A stretch of 64,000 nt of DNA from Myxococcus stipitatus (GTDB lineage Bacteria; Myxococcota; Myxococcia; Myxococcales; Myxococcaceae), in contig NZ_JAKCFI010000002.1 in NCBI RefSeq assembly GCF_021412625.1, positions 434,001-498,000 of the forward strand, read 5' to 3'. Positions 19,027-27,903 of the stretch are shown here, piece by piece. The translations under genes and the position numbers were made by a program. The stretch's first letter is position 1; the number at the start of each line of letters is the position of its first letter. The notes beneath the pieces were generated by a model. It was not told the origin of the DNA. It saw only the letters and a list, made by a program, of their open reading frames with translations, and ran no database searches.

Positions 19027-20226
19027 TCAGCGCGTGTGGTCCGTGGTGGCGACGAGCCGCTCGTGGAGCAGGAAGAAGAGGAGGGCCGCGCAGGCGAGGA
19101 GCGGAGGGATGGCGCCCAGGCCGATGCGCTCACTCACGAGACCCGCGAGGCTGGGCATCACCGCGACGCCCAACGTGGCGGCGCTCACCTGGAATCCGAC
19201 CGCATGCGCGGCGAGGTGCTGCCCGACGCGCCGAGGCGTCTCCGTCATCAAGCCCGGATAGATGGACGCGAGCGAGAAGGAGAGCAGCGGGAGTCCGAGG
19301 ACGCTCCCGCTCCAGCCCGGAATGGCGAAGAGGACCGAGGCCAGCACCGCGCCCACCGAGGCGAGGCGGACCAGCCGGACCTGTCCTATCCGGTCGACGA
19401 CGAACCCCAGGACGACCCGCCCCACCAGGAGGCCTCCCCAGTAGGCCGCCACCCAGCTTCCCGCGGACGTGGCGCCAAAGCCCCGCTCCTCGGTGAGCAG
19501 CGTGTAGCTCCACTGGCCCGCGGAGACCTCGAGGCCCGCGTAGACGAAGAAGAGGAGGAGCTGGAGCCGGACGGGGCCGCTGCGCAGCGCCAGGAGGCCG
19601 CTCGTGCGCGGGGGGCTGTCCTCGGTGGCGGTCGCGGACCCTTCCTCGGGGCCCTGGGGCGCCGGGGGACCGGCCCAGCGTCGTCGCAGCCCGATGAACG
19701 CGATGGCGAGCGCGGCCAGCATCGAGGCCACGACCGCATAGCCCAGGCGCCACGTTCCTCCCCGGCCGAGCACGGTGGTCATGATGACGGGCCCCGTCGT
19801 CGCGCCGACCGCATACGCGGCGTGGAGCCAGGACATGTGCCGGGCGCCGAAGAACCGCGCCGCATAGGTGTTGAGCGCCGCGTCGATGGCGCCGGAGCCC
19901 AACCCCATCACCAGCGCGGCCAGGAGGATGAGCGCGAAGGCGGACGCGGCCGAGATTCCGAAGAGGCCCGCCGCGACGAGCGCGGTGCTCGTCGCCAACA
20001 GCAGCCCGATGCCGAGTCCCTGGATGAGCCTGCCGGCGAGGATGCCGGAGAGGAAGTAGGCACAGGCTCCGACCGCGAGCGGCGCCCCGAGGAGGGCCTG
20101 ATGCACGCCCAGGTCATCGCGCAGGGAGGGCCAGGCGACGCCGAGGAGCGCATCGGGGAGCCCGAGGCTGATGAAGGCGAGGTAGGCGAGGACGAGGATG
20201 GCGGTGGAGGCGCGAGCGGAGGACAT
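19027..20226 (-). CDS. Major facilitator superfamily transporter
   Basis: A 399-residue MFS permease with two six-helix halves separated by a charged, Pro/Glu-rich loop at about 183-212. The first half has the helix 1-2 pattern GLPDALLGVAWPSLRDDLGV and helix 4-5 GSGAIDAALNTYAA, similar to the FucP/YdaH-like and BglP-like sugar-type branch; the second half has a VGRVVLGFVVDRIGQ loop matching the conserved MFS loop 8-9 motif. Substrate unknown. ATG 20226 was chosen because it starts just before helix 1; longer upstream frames are Arg-rich and unlike membrane protein. Confidence 0.88.
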   Translation of the reverse strand: MSSARASTAILVLAYLAFISLGLPDALLGVAWPSLRDDLGVHQALLGAPLAVGACAYFLSGILAGRLIQGLGIGLLLATSTALVAAGLFGISAASAFALILLAALVMGLGSGAIDAALNTYAARFFGARHMSWLHAAYAVGATTGPVIMTTVLGRGGTWRLGYAVVASMLAALAIAFIGLRRRWAGPPAPQGPEEGSATATEDSPPRTSGLLALRSGPVRLQLLLFFVYAGLEVSAGQWSYTLLTEERGFGATSAGSWVAAYWGGLLVGRVVLGFVVDRIGQVRLVRLASVGAVLASVLFAIPGWSGSVLGLPLLSFSLASIYPGLMTETPRRVGQHLAAHAVGFQVSAATLGVAVMPSLAGLVSERIGLGAIPPLLACAALLFFLLHERLVATTDHTR

Positions 20227-20485
20227 GCGTCGAAGGGGGCGAGGGGCGCGATGTCCGAGGCTACGTGAAGCCGTGCGTCGGCCCCACGTCGAAATCCCGG
20301 GCCATGCGTGCCGGGGCCGCCGCGAGCGCTGATTGTCGCGCGGAGGACGTCGCCCCGGGGAAGCCGCCTCACGAGGGCTCGGGTGGACCGGCTGTGTGGC
20401 GCGCGGCCGGATGTGAGAGATTGCATGGCGTCGCGAACCGTGTCCCCGGGACAGGGCGCGGCTCGCGGCGGATGGGACCGTGGCC

Positions 20486-21055
20486 ATGAGCGCGAACTTC
20501 TGCATCGTCGGGGTTGCCCCACGTGAGCTGGCGGAGCGTCTGCCAGTCTCGCCCCGGTACTGGTCTCGAATCGTCCGGGCGGACGTGCGCGAGCGCATCC
20601 TGGAGCGCCAACTGGATTGCGGACTCCTGGATTTCCTCCTCGACGAGGTGCTGCCCGACCTGACACCCCAGGAGCTGTTCGCGCTGGGCCTGGAGCTCGT
20701 GCTCGTGGTCCCCGACGAGCCGTTCCGCACCGACCTGGCGGAGATGGGCGAGTTCTATCTCCGAGGGTTCGACTGGGACGGCCCGCTTCCTCCAGGGCTC
20801 GACCTCCGGCGGACGATGCTGGACCGGCGGACCGTGCTGGGGCTCTTCGAGTGGTACATGTCGCTGAGCCACGTCTTCGACAATGGCTACAACACGCTGG
20901 CCTTCGACAGCCCGCTCATCGAGCGGGCCCGGGCCGTCAAGCAGGCTCCTCGGCGACAGTACGAGTACTTCGGCTTCGCGTTGGGCCTGCTGAACGAGGT
21001 GTGGACCGGGCTCCTCGAGTCACCCTGCGAGGTGTTCTACTGGAGCGTGGAGTAG
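20486..21055 (+). CDS. Hypothetical protein
   Basis: A 189-residue acidic soluble protein of unknown function, without signal peptide or membrane segment. It is rich in Leu, Glu, Phe and Trp/Tyr, with amphipathic helices (ERILERQLDCGLLDFLLDEV region and the C-terminal YEYFGFALGLLNEVW region), which suggests a compact alpha-helical fold. ATG 20486 is preferred to GTG 20480 two codons earlier; the choice barely matters. It is divergent from the MFS gene and lies 130 bases before the SEC-C gene. Similar single-domain proteins are common in myxobacteria but no family name can be given. Confidence 0.68.
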   Translation: MSANFCIVGVAPRELAERLPVSPRYWSRIVRADVRERILERQLDCGLLDFLLDEVLPDLTPQELFALGLELVLVVPDEPFRTDLAEMGEFYLRGFDWDGPLPPGLDLRRTMLDRRTVLGLFEWYMSLSHVFDNGYNTLAFDSPLIERARAVKQAPRRQYEYFGFALGLLNEVWTGLLESPCEVFYWSVE

Positions 21056-21185
21056 GCGGGGACTCGCGAAGATCCCATCCCCGGCTCCACTCCCGGTATC
21101 CCCGGGCGCGCGACGGCGGCGCGGGCCTGCTACGGTGCCCGGCGGATTCCACCGCTCGCCCCCGCGAGCCGCGAGGCACATTCCC

Positions 21186-22481
21186 TTGAGTCAGAAGAAG
21201 CCCGGCCGTAACGACCCGTGTCCCTGTGGCAGTGGCAAGAAGTACAAGGTCTGCCACGCCGCCGACGACAGGGCTCGCGCCGCGCCGCCCCCCTCGACGC
21301 CCCATCCCCTGACGGAAGACCTGAAGGCCGCGATGGCGCTGCTGGGCGACCCGGACGTGTCCCGCCTGTCCCAGGCGCTGACGCGGGTGGGGGAGTTGCT
21401 GGCGGAGTGGGGGCCCTCGGCGGACCTGCGCTTCGACGCGGAGGACTTCGACGCGCACGTGGGCGCGGAGCTGGCGCGCCTGTCCGACGATGACGTGCTG
21501 GACGCGGCCGGGGCGCGCCGGGAACTCCTGGTGGGCACGGTGCGCAAGCTGGGCACGCGCCCCTTCCTCGAGCGGCTCGGCGCGGCGCTGCTGGCGCGGG
21601 CCGGCGAGCCCGGACGCTCCACGGACGACCGGCGGGCGCTGTGCGTGGGCGCGCTGCTCGCCTCCGCCTCGCGGAAGGTGGGCAAGGCGCGGCCCGAGGA
21701 CATCCCCATCCTGGACGTGGTGTTCGACGTGCAGTTCCGCGAGTGGAGCGCCCACCACAAGGCGCTCGCGGAGAAGTACCAGGTGCTCGCCGGCGGGCTG
21801 GACGAGTCCACGCTGTCCGCCGAGGCCCGCGAGGCGCTCCAGCACGCCCGGGAGGGCGACGTGGAGGCCCTGGTGAACTACGTGAAAGACGACCCGGGGC
21901 TGGCCGAGCGCATCGCGCGAGAGGCCCGCGAGCGTTCGTCCCGCGTGGAGGCGAAGCTTCGCGAGCCGTCGACGCCCTCCGTCTTCTCCCCGGACGAGGA
22001 GCTGTGGCTCACCTGCGTGCTGTGGGAGCCGATGCAGGCCCTCAAGTCCCTCCCCCCACAGACGCCCCCCGCGGAGCGTCGCGAGGCGGTGGGCGCGCTC
22101 TTGCGCGGCGTGAAGGGCGCGCTCGACGCGGACTTCCTCGAGGGGATGCTGGGGCGGCTGCACGAGAAGGCGAAGGACGCCTCCGCCGACGAGGCCACCC
22201 GCGCGTGGTACTCCGACGCGGCCATCGCCTTCGAGGCCGAGCCGTCACGCATGTCGCTGGCCGCGCTGCTGACGGGGCGACGCGAGGCGGAGGGGCGCTC
22301 CGCGGAGGAGATGGTCGCGCTCGCCGACCTCAAGGCGCTCACCACCTGGACGCCGGAGAGCTTCGAACCCTACCGCCAGCTCCTCGCGGGGATGGGCTTG
22401 ACGGGCGCGGTGGAGCGCGTCCGCCGGGTCCAGGACTGGCTGCGAGCGCACCCGGTGACGCTGCGCCCTGAGTCCGCCTGA
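21186..22481 (+). CDS. SEC-C zinc-motif protein
   Basis: A 431-residue protein with an N-terminal SEC-C motif: CPCGSGKKYKVCH with zinc ligands Cys12, Cys14, Cys23 and His24. The motif binds one Zn2+ and in SecA mediates SecB and ribosome contact. The remaining 400 residues are alpha-helical, acidic and without a recognised enzyme domain; repeated Arg/Glu-rich helices suggest a scaffold or adaptor. The start is TTG 21186, placed directly before the usual SQKKPGRNDPC opening, with GAGG at 21173-21176. It ends 5 bases from the convergent TetR gene. Confidence 0.85.
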   Translation: MSQKKPGRNDPCPCGSGKKYKVCHAADDRARAAPPPSTPHPLTEDLKAAMALLGDPDVSRLSQALTRVGELLAEWGPSADLRFDAEDFDAHVGAELARLSDDDVLDAAGARRELLVGTVRKLGTRPFLERLGAALLARAGEPGRSTDDRRALCVGALLASASRKVGKARPEDIPILDVVFDVQFREWSAHHKALAEKYQVLAGGLDESTLSAEAREALQHAREGDVEALVNYVKDDPGLAERIAREARERSSRVEAKLREPSTPSVFSPDEELWLTCVLWEPMQALKSLPPQTPPAERREAVGALLRGVKGALDADFLEGMLGRLHEKAKDASADEATRAWYSDAAIAFEAEPSRMSLAALLTGRREAEGRSAEEMVALADLKALTTWTPESFEPYRQLLAGMGLTGAVERVRRVQDWLRAHPVTLRPESA

Positions 22482-22486
22482 GCCCC

Positions 22487-23083
22487 TCAGTCCTCCGCGT
22501 CCCGGGTCTCCGCCAGGAGCACGGAGACCCGGCGCGCCGCTTGAATCAGCTCGTCCGACAGCTTCGTGCCGGCCGTGGCCTTGGCGAGCGTGAGCGTGCC
22601 GATGCTCAGCGCGTACGTCGCCAGGGCCCGCTCCCGGGCGCTGGCCCGTGAGTCCCCGGACAGCTTTCGGGCGAACTGCTCCGCGGTGAGGTCCAGCTCC
22701 CTCGCCAGCGCGGCCTTCAGCTCCGGCTCGCCGCGCACCACGTCCGACAGCACGGCGGGCAGGGCGCACGGTGGGACGTCCGCGTCCCGGTGCGCGCGGG
22801 AGACGTAGCGGCGCACCAGCTGGTGCAGCCACTCGGCGCCCTTCAGGTCGTCCAGGCCCTTGGGCCAGTCGATGCGCTGGTTGCCCATGATGCGCTGGAG
22901 CGATTCGATGAGCAGCGCCTGCTTCGACGCGAAGTGCGCGTAGAAGCCGCCCACCGTCAGGCCCGCGCTCTTCATCACCGTGTCGACGCTCGCGCCCAGG
23001 AAGCCGCGTTGCCGGAACAACGTGCCGGCCGCCTCCAGGATTCGCTCGTGTGTGGCCTGCTTCTGCTCCGGGGGATGCGGCAT
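22487..23083 (-). CDS. TetR family transcriptional regulator
   Basis: A 198-residue regulator. The HTH domain is clear: ATHERILEAAGTLFRQRGF, then GASVDTVMKSAGLTVGGFYAHFASKQALL (residues about 9-56). The C-terminal ligand-binding domain contains PPCALPAVLSDV, with a GC/CxLP-like motif seen in the AcrR/TetR subgroup that senses aldehydes and lipophilic compounds. It is divergent from the M91 peptidase gene and separated by 244 bases that hold inverted and direct repeats (23143-23186), the likely binding region. The convergent SEC-C gene ends 5 bases away. Confidence 0.9.
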   Translation of the reverse strand: MPHPPEQKQATHERILEAAGTLFRQRGFLGASVDTVMKSAGLTVGGFYAHFASKQALLIESLQRIMGNQRIDWPKGLDDLKGAEWLHQLVRRYVSRAHRDADVPPCALPAVLSDVVRGEPELKAALARELDLTAEQFARKLSGDSRASARERALATYALSIGTLTLAKATAGTKLSDELIQAARRVSVLLAETRDAED

Positions 23084-23142
23084 CCGATGCTCACCTCGCG
23101 TCCCAATCCTATACGGCCCGCGCCGCGCTCCCGCCCGTGCCC

Positions 23143-23186
23143 CTGATGACGGCTGTCATCAGCCCCGTGTCCCGGGTCATCAGCCC
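23143..23186. promoter_or_regulatory. Candidate TetR operator region
   Basis: Perfect inverted repeat CTGATGAC (23143-23150) and GTCATCAG (23155-23162) with a 4-base spacer, and a direct repeat of GTCATCAGCCC at 23155-23165 and 23176-23186, spaced 21 bases (two helical turns). It lies 60-100 bases upstream of the TetR start in the divergent region. Confidence 0.5.
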
Positions 23187-23327
23187 GACGGCCTCCTGCC
23201 CGCCGTGCCCGCGTGGAACCTCGCGAAATCACGAAGCTCGCGGAGGAGGCCGGCCCGCGCCACGCCCGGCACGCCGCATGCTCTAGGGACGGGCATCCGC
23301 AACGCCTCCCACGTTCGAGGTCCTCCC

Positions 23328-24329
23328 ATGAAGCTGCGCTCCCGCTCCTCGTCGTTCTCCGCCCCGTCCACGTCCTCCCCGTCCACGTCGCGTCCGCGCA
23401 GCACCAGCACGCCCCCCAAGGTCGACCTGGGCACCGCGAAGAAGCCGCCGGCGTCGGCCCAGCCCACGCCGCCGCGCCCCTCCGCGTCGGAGCTCCAGGA
23501 CGGGAAGAACAAGCTCAAGCCCGCCGACTACGGCGTCACGCACCCGGACCTCCCCGGCATCCGGACCCGCCGTGACTCCAAGCAGTCGTCCGGCGCGGAG
23601 TTCGCGGACTTCACCCGCGACGTGCGCGAGTCCACCCACAAGCTCATGGAGAAGCCCGTGGGCCACCGCATGTTGACGGAGCTCGATGGCCGCACCCAGC
23701 ACGTCAACCCCGGCGCCACCGGCACGTCCCAGCGCCCGCTGACCGTCGCGGACATCTATTCGGGCCGGGGCGAGGACATGCCCATGTCCCACTCGCCGCG
23801 CAACGACGGCACCCTCGCGTCCATCCGCCCCGCGTACCGCTACGACGGCCAGCCCAGCGCGGGCCAGGCCAGCCGCATCCGGTACGACGAGACCGCGTCG
23901 GGCTCCCGCCCCAACAGCCTGGGCCACGAGTCCGTCCACGCCTGGCGCGCCTCCAATGGCCTCCAGGTGAGCCCCCTCGAGGCGAGCAAGCACAACGACG
24001 CCGCCGTCTTCAAGCGCCACCCGGAGGTCGCGGATGGGATGCGCCAGACCGTCAACACGCGCCTGCAACTGGCGGAGGAGTACGAGACCGTGGGCCTGCG
24101 CCCCACGCCCCACACGCCGAAGAACTGGGCCCCGACCGAGAACATGCTCCGCGCCGAACACGGCCTGCCTCGGCGCGAGGACTACTCGGGCTTCCGTCCG
24201 GACCGGCCCAACAGCAACGCGTCGAACTTCGAGAACTTCGACGTGGGCTCCGACAACCGCGGCGCCCTCCAGCGCCTGCTCGGCGCGCCCTCGCCCCTCG
24301 GGAAGATCGTCTCCGACCTGGAGAAGTGA
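23328..24329 (+). CDS. M91-family (NleD/HopH1-like) zinc metallopeptidase, effector-like
   Basis: A 333-residue protein. Residues 1-60 are Ser/Thr/Pro/Arg-rich, disordered, without a classical signal peptide, as in type III effectors. The catalytic domain has a zinc motif SLGHESVHAWRASNG with HESVH at 200-204, then EEYETVGL (250-257), a candidate third-ligand region, and ENMLRAEHGLPRR (271-283). This layout resembles peptidase family M91, whose members NleD and HopH1 cleave host proteins after delivery. In a predatory bacterium a target in prey is plausible, but no secretion gene is nearby. GAGG at 23317-23320 precedes the ATG. It is divergent from the TetR regulator, which may control it. 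Confidence 0.75.
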   Translation: MKLRSRSSSFSAPSTSSPSTSRPRSTSTPPKVDLGTAKKPPASAQPTPPRPSASELQDGKNKLKPADYGVTHPDLPGIRTRRDSKQSSGAEFADFTRDVRESTHKLMEKPVGHRMLTELDGRTQHVNPGATGTSQRPLTVADIYSGRGEDMPMSHSPRNDGTLASIRPAYRYDGQPSAGQASRIRYDETASGSRPNSLGHESVHAWRASNGLQVSPLEASKHNDAAVFKRHPEVADGMRQTVNTRLQLAEEYETVGLRPTPHTPKNWAPTENMLRAEHGLPRREDYSGFRPDRPNSNASNFENFDVGSDNRGALQRLLGAPSPLGKIVSDLEK

Positions 24330-24364
24330 CCTCCTCCAGACCCGGACCTCACATCGCGTTGCGA

Positions 24365-24386
24365 CCATATTATGGGCATAATATGG
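24365..24386. promoter_or_regulatory. AT-rich perfect palindrome upstream of the thiolase
   Basis: Perfect 10-base arms CCATATTATG (24365-24374) and CATAATATGG (24377-24386) around GG. It is strikingly AT-rich for this genome and contains TATTAT and TAATAT, either of which could be a -10 element. It lies 55 bases before the thiolase start and probably is an operator overlapping a promoter. Confidence 0.65.
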
Positions 24387-24441
24387 TTGAGCCAAGGGGG
24401 CTCGTCCTGGTGACGGGCCTCCTCCAACGGAGGTCGGGTCG

Positions 24442-25674
24442 ATGGATGCCTACATTCTGGACGCGGTACGGACGCCGCGGGCCCGGGCGAAGCCCGGCAA
24501 GGGCGCGCTGAGCGGGTTGCACCCGCAGGAGCTGCTGGCCCAGACGCTGAAGCAGTTGCCCCTGCGGGGGAAGCTGGACGTGGCGGACGTGGACGACGTG
24601 GTGGTGGGCTGCGTGTCGCAGGTGGAGGCGCAGGGCGCCAACATCGCGCGCAACGCGGTGCTGGCGGCCGGCTGGCCCATCTCCATCCCGGGCTTCAGCC
24701 TCAACCGCTTCTGTGGTTCGGGGCTCCAGGCGCTGTCGCTCGCGGCCATGGGCGTGGCCTCCGGCGCGCAGCGGCTGGTCGTCGCGGGCGGCGTGGAGCA
24801 GATGAGCCGCTACGGGCTCAACGCGGACGGGGGCGGGACGGACGGAGGCAACGAGGATTTGCGGCGGCGCTTCTTCCAGGTCCCCCAGGGCATCTCCGCG
24901 GACCTCATCGCGACGCTGGAGGGCTTCACGCGCGAGGAGCTGGATGCCTTCGGGCTGCGCTCGCAGCGGCTCGCCGTGCGCGCGCGCGCCGAGGGGCGCT
25001 TCCACAAGAGCCTCTTCCCGGTGGTGGACCCGCGCACGGGCGAGGTCCTCCTGCGGGAGGATGACCACCCGCGCGAGGACACGACGGCGCAGAGGCTCGC
25101 GGCGCTGGCGCCCTCCTTCGTGAAGCTGGGGGAGCAGCCCGCGGGCCCCCGGGGCGAGACGCTCGACGCGCTGGCGCTCGCGGCCTACCCGCGCGCGGGC
25201 GCGGTGCGCCACCTGCACACGGCGGGCACCGCCAGCGGCATCGCGGACGGCGCGGGCGCCGTCCTCGTCGCCTCGAGGGACTACCTGCGCGCGCACGGGT
25301 TGCGGGCGCGCGCGCGCATCCGTGCCGTGTCCGCGGTGGGCAGCGATCCGGTCCTCATGCTGACCGGGCCGGCGCTCGCCGCGCGCAAGGCACTCGACGC
25401 CGCGGGGTTGAAGCCACGCGACGTGGACCTGTGGGAGATCAACGAAGCCTTCGCGGCGGTGGTGCTACAGACGGCGCGAGCGCTGGAACTCGACCTGGAC
25501 CGCGTCAACGTCAACGGAGGCGCCATCGCGCTGGGCCATCCGCTGGGGGCGACGGGGAGCATCCTGGTCGGCACCGCCCTGGATGAGCTCGAGCGCGGCG
25601 ACGCGTCGCTGGCGTTGGTGACGCTTTGCACGAGCGGTGGGCAGGCGGTCGCCGCGGTGCTCGAGCGCGTCTGA
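24442..25674 (+). CDS. Acetyl-CoA C-acyltransferase (thiolase)
   Basis: A 410-residue thiolase. The nucleophile Cys91 lies in NRFCGSG, the NEAFA motif is present near residue 335, the second-site His366 in GHPLGATG, and the proton-transfer Cys396 in LCTSGG. It should cleave 3-ketoacyl-CoA (beta-oxidation) or condense two acyl-CoA units; the sequence alone does not choose. Length and motif order are normal. A strong GGAGG (24429-24433) precedes the ATG. No hydroxyacyl-CoA dehydrogenase partner is adjacent, so it is a monocistronic thiolase. An AT-rich palindrome upstream suggests specific transcriptional control. Confidence 0.93.
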   Translation: MDAYILDAVRTPRARAKPGKGALSGLHPQELLAQTLKQLPLRGKLDVADVDDVVVGCVSQVEAQGANIARNAVLAAGWPISIPGFSLNRFCGSGLQALSLAAMGVASGAQRLVVAGGVEQMSRYGLNADGGGTDGGNEDLRRRFFQVPQGISADLIATLEGFTREELDAFGLRSQRLAVRARAEGRFHKSLFPVVDPRTGEVLLREDDHPREDTTAQRLAALAPSFVKLGEQPAGPRGETLDALALAAYPRAGAVRHLHTAGTASGIADGAGAVLVASRDYLRAHGLRARARIRAVSAVGSDPVLMLTGPALAARKALDAAGLKPRDVDLWEINEAFAAVVLQTARALELDLDRVNVNGGAIALGHPLGATGSILVGTALDELERGDASLALVTLCTSGGQAVAAVLERV

Positions 25675-25732
25675 CCCGAGCCGACCGAACCACAGAATCA
25701 TCCACATCATCGGAACGTGGTCTCCCTCGTGC

Positions 25733-26314
25733 TCACGGCACGGGCATGGGGGAGGGCGTCCCCGCCAGGGCGGACTGGGTCTGGGCCACGGGGTTCACCG
25801 TGGCATCGAGGTTCTTCAGCCCCGTCTCCAGCTGCTTGCCCACGAAGGCGTCCATCAGTCCGAAGGCGCTCATCGCCTTGCCCAGCAGGGTGTTGGGCCC
25901 CGCCATGCTCCAGGTGACGCGGGTGTGCGCCCCCTCCGGCGCCAGCTGGAAGCGGGCCTGGTTCGTCGCGGCGAAGGGCGTGAAGAACTCCAGCTTGATG
26001 GACACCAGCTCCCCGGGGCGGCTGTCCTCGATGGTCATCCGACCCGAGCCGATGTCGCTGTTGCCCTTCCACGAGTACATGGCGCCCTTGCCCGACACCG
26101 GGCCCTCGTAGGTGCGCGCCATGTTGGGGTCCACCTTCTCGTAGGGGGACCACTGCTGCCAGCGCTGGAAGTCGTTGATGTGCGCGAACGTGTCGGCCGG
26201 CGTCCCGTGGACCACGGCGCTGCGCTCGATGTGGAAGGTGTCCGGGCGCGTGGCGACGAACACGGTGAGGCTCACGACGAGGACGGCGACCGCGGCGGCG
26301 ATGGGCTTGAGCAT
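25733..26314 (-). CDS. SRPBCC family protein with N-terminal membrane anchor
   Basis: A 193-residue protein with one N-terminal hydrophobic helix (about 4-21) followed by a START/Bet v1-type fold (polyketide cyclase/dehydrase family). Typical segments are FAHINDFQRWQQWSPYEK, GKGAMYSWKGN and a long C-terminal helix beginning MDAFVGKQLETGLKNLD. Such domains bind hydrophobic ligands; the N-terminal helix puts this one on the periplasmic side of the membrane or makes it exported. A Pro/Ala/Ser tail ends the protein. AGGAG lies 9 bases before the ATG (complement of plus-strand 26324-26328). Ligand unknown. Confidence 0.85.
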   Translation of the reverse strand: MLKPIAAAVAVLVVSLTVFVATRPDTFHIERSAVVHGTPADTFAHINDFQRWQQWSPYEKVDPNMARTYEGPVSGKGAMYSWKGNSDIGSGRMTIEDSRPGELVSIKLEFFTPFAATNQARFQLAPEGAHTRVTWSMAGPNTLLGKAMSAFGLMDAFVGKQLETGLKNLDATVNPVAQTQSALAGTPSPMPVP

Positions 26315-26656
26315 GACATGGACTCCTGCTGCGTCGGGGCAGCGGATATGGGGGACGGTTCCCCGCCTTCGTGACGGCGACGAATGGCGCGAAAAAAGAT
26401 CGACACCGCGCCCGACAAAACCGCGGAAGCAGGGCAACTCCCCGGGATTGCTCGGGATTCTGGCGCGGATAATTCGCGTCGAAATTCAGCGGTCCGGCGC
26501 CTGACCTGGCGGGTACACCCATTCCACACGTGGGTGGGCGGGCCCCGGTACAGGCCATGTCGAAACGCGGGAGGCCCGTTCGTCGCGCCACTGGAGCCAG
26601 CGGTGTCGCACCCGCATGGAGGTCCGGCTCCGAGTCGTCACCGAGGAGGCTCGACG
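26315..26656. other. Divergent intergenic region, no gene seen
   Basis: This 342-base gap separates the SRPBCC gene (minus) from the YCII gene (plus). It holds a TTCGT-N7-ACGAA dyad at 26368-26384, a six-A run near 26392-26397 and a somewhat AT-richer stretch (ATAATTCGCGTCGAAATTC) near 26468-26486. These fit promoter DNA for both genes; no coding sequence or RNA could be supported. Confidence 0.5.
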
Positions 26657-27088
26657 ATGCGATTCGTGCTGCTGCTGAAGTCCAATCAAGCGAGTGAAGC
26701 GGGGCTGCTGGCGAGCAAGGAGCTGATGGCCGCCATGGACGCCTACAATGACGCGCTGGTGAGGGCGGGCGTCCTGCTCGACTGCGCCGGGTTGCACCCC
26801 AGTTCGGGAGGCATCCGCATCGACTTCTCTCCCGGGGTCCGGACGATGACGGATGGACCTTTTCCAGAGGTGAGGCAGCTCATCGCCGGCTTCTGGATGA
26901 TCCAGGTGAAGTCCCGGGAGGAGGCCATCGAGTGGGCGCGTCGCTGTCCGCTTCCTCCAGGTTCCGAGGATTCGCAAGTCGAGCTGCGTCAGGCCTTCGA
27001 GCCCGCGGACTTCGTGGCGGCGCCGCGTGAGCGCGAGGAGCCGTTCTGGACGAGAATGGAGCCCGCACGAGGACGCGAGGTGGATTGA
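26657..27088 (+). CDS. YCII-related (DGPF domain) protein
   Basis: A 143-residue protein of the YCII/DGPF family (ferredoxin-like alpha/beta fold). It starts MRFVLLLKSNQASEAG and carries the TDGPFPEVRQLIAGFWMIQVKSREEAIEWA block that names the family. Members often sit beside ECF sigma factors or as small stand-alone enzymes; a conserved His/Asp pair is proposed to be catalytic, but functions are largely unknown. GAGGAGG at 26643-26649 gives an excellent ribosome site. Its TGA overlaps the ATG of the next gene (TGATG), so the three genes to 28505 are coupled. Confidence 0.88.
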   Translation: MRFVLLLKSNQASEAGLLASKELMAAMDAYNDALVRAGVLLDCAGLHPSSGGIRIDFSPGVRTMTDGPFPEVRQLIAGFWMIQVKSREEAIEWARRCPLPPGSEDSQVELRQAFEPADFVAAPREREEPFWTRMEPARGREVD

Positions 27089-27903
27089 TGAAGGTCGTCG
27101 CATTGGTACGGGCTCCGGAGGACGCGCGGGCGGCGGCGGCCGCGTTGGCGGAGGTGGCGGGCCTGACGCTCGCGGAGGCGAGGATGCGGCTGGCTCCAGA
27201 GCCGCCAGCCCTGCTGGCGCGGTTGGCGCCGGACGTGGCGGACGCGTGGGTGTCGTCGCTGACGGGACAGGGGCTCGCGGTGGTGGCGGTGGACGAGCGG
27301 CGGCTCGGCGCTCCTCGCGTGGTGGCCCGCCGCGTGGAGTTCGGCCCCGCGACGATGACGTTCACCTCGCGCGCGGGCGAGTCCCTGGAGCTGTCGGGCG
27401 CGGACATCGTGGCGGTGCTGCGCGGGGCCAGTTCGATGCGCACCGTCACGGAGAACACCGAAGCGCTCTCGCGGGTGGACACCGCGAAGGCCTACGCGAA
27501 GACGCTCGTCTCGCATGGGCTGATTCCGCTGCGCACCGGGGACAAGACGGTGCGCAGGGAGGCGGAGGAGACCTCGCAGCTCATCTACGTCTTCGCGCGC
27601 GACGGGCGCGCCGCGGTGCTCGCCGAGCACGCGCTGGACTTCTCCTGCCTGGGGCCGGCGATGCAGCCGGTGCGCACGGCCAACATGGGGGTGCTGATGC
27701 GCATGCTCTGTGAGCGCGCGCCGGACGCGTTCCATGACGAGCGCCTGCTGCGCCTGGGCCGCCGTCCGCTGCCCTTCGTCGTGTCGGACGCCACTCAGCT
27801 GTCCACGGGCAAGGTGTCGGTGTCCCGCGTGAACACGGCGCAGGGCCTGGACGTCCTCGCCGAGGTGATGCGCCAGGGGGTGATGCAGGGCATACTCGGT
27901 TGA
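27088..27903 (+). CDS. Hypothetical protein with ribosomal L7/L12-like N-terminus
   Basis: A 271-residue protein of unknown function. Residues 1-68 follow the pattern of the L7/L12 C-terminal fold (hydrophobic strand, then AGLTLAEARMRL, later LTGQGLAVVAVDE), a fold match by eye only. Residues about 80-271 form a second mixed domain containing SRVDTAKAYAKTLVSHGLIPLRTGDKTVRREAEET, present in other myxobacterial proteins of unknown role. No signal peptide or membrane segment. It is coupled by TGATG overlaps both to the YCII gene before it and to the 200-residue gene after it, so the three products probably act together. Confidence 0.72.
   Translation: MKVVALVRAPEDARAAAAALAEVAGLTLAEARMRLAPEPPALLARLAPDVADAWVSSLTGQGLAVVAVDERRLGAPRVVARRVEFGPATMTFTSRAGESLELSGADIVAVLRGASSMRTVTENTEALSRVDTAKAYAKTLVSHGLIPLRTGDKTVRREAEETSQLIYVFARDGRAAVLAEHALDFSCLGPAMQPVRTANMGVLMRMLCERAPDAFHDERLLRLGRRPLPFVVSDATQLSTGKVSVSRVNTAQGLDVLAEVMRQGVMQGILG

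Noticed and set aside
19000..20268. A 422-codon plus-strand frame opposite the MFS transporter
   Set aside because: Highly Glu/Arg/His-rich and antisense to twelve membrane helices; composition typical of a shadow frame.
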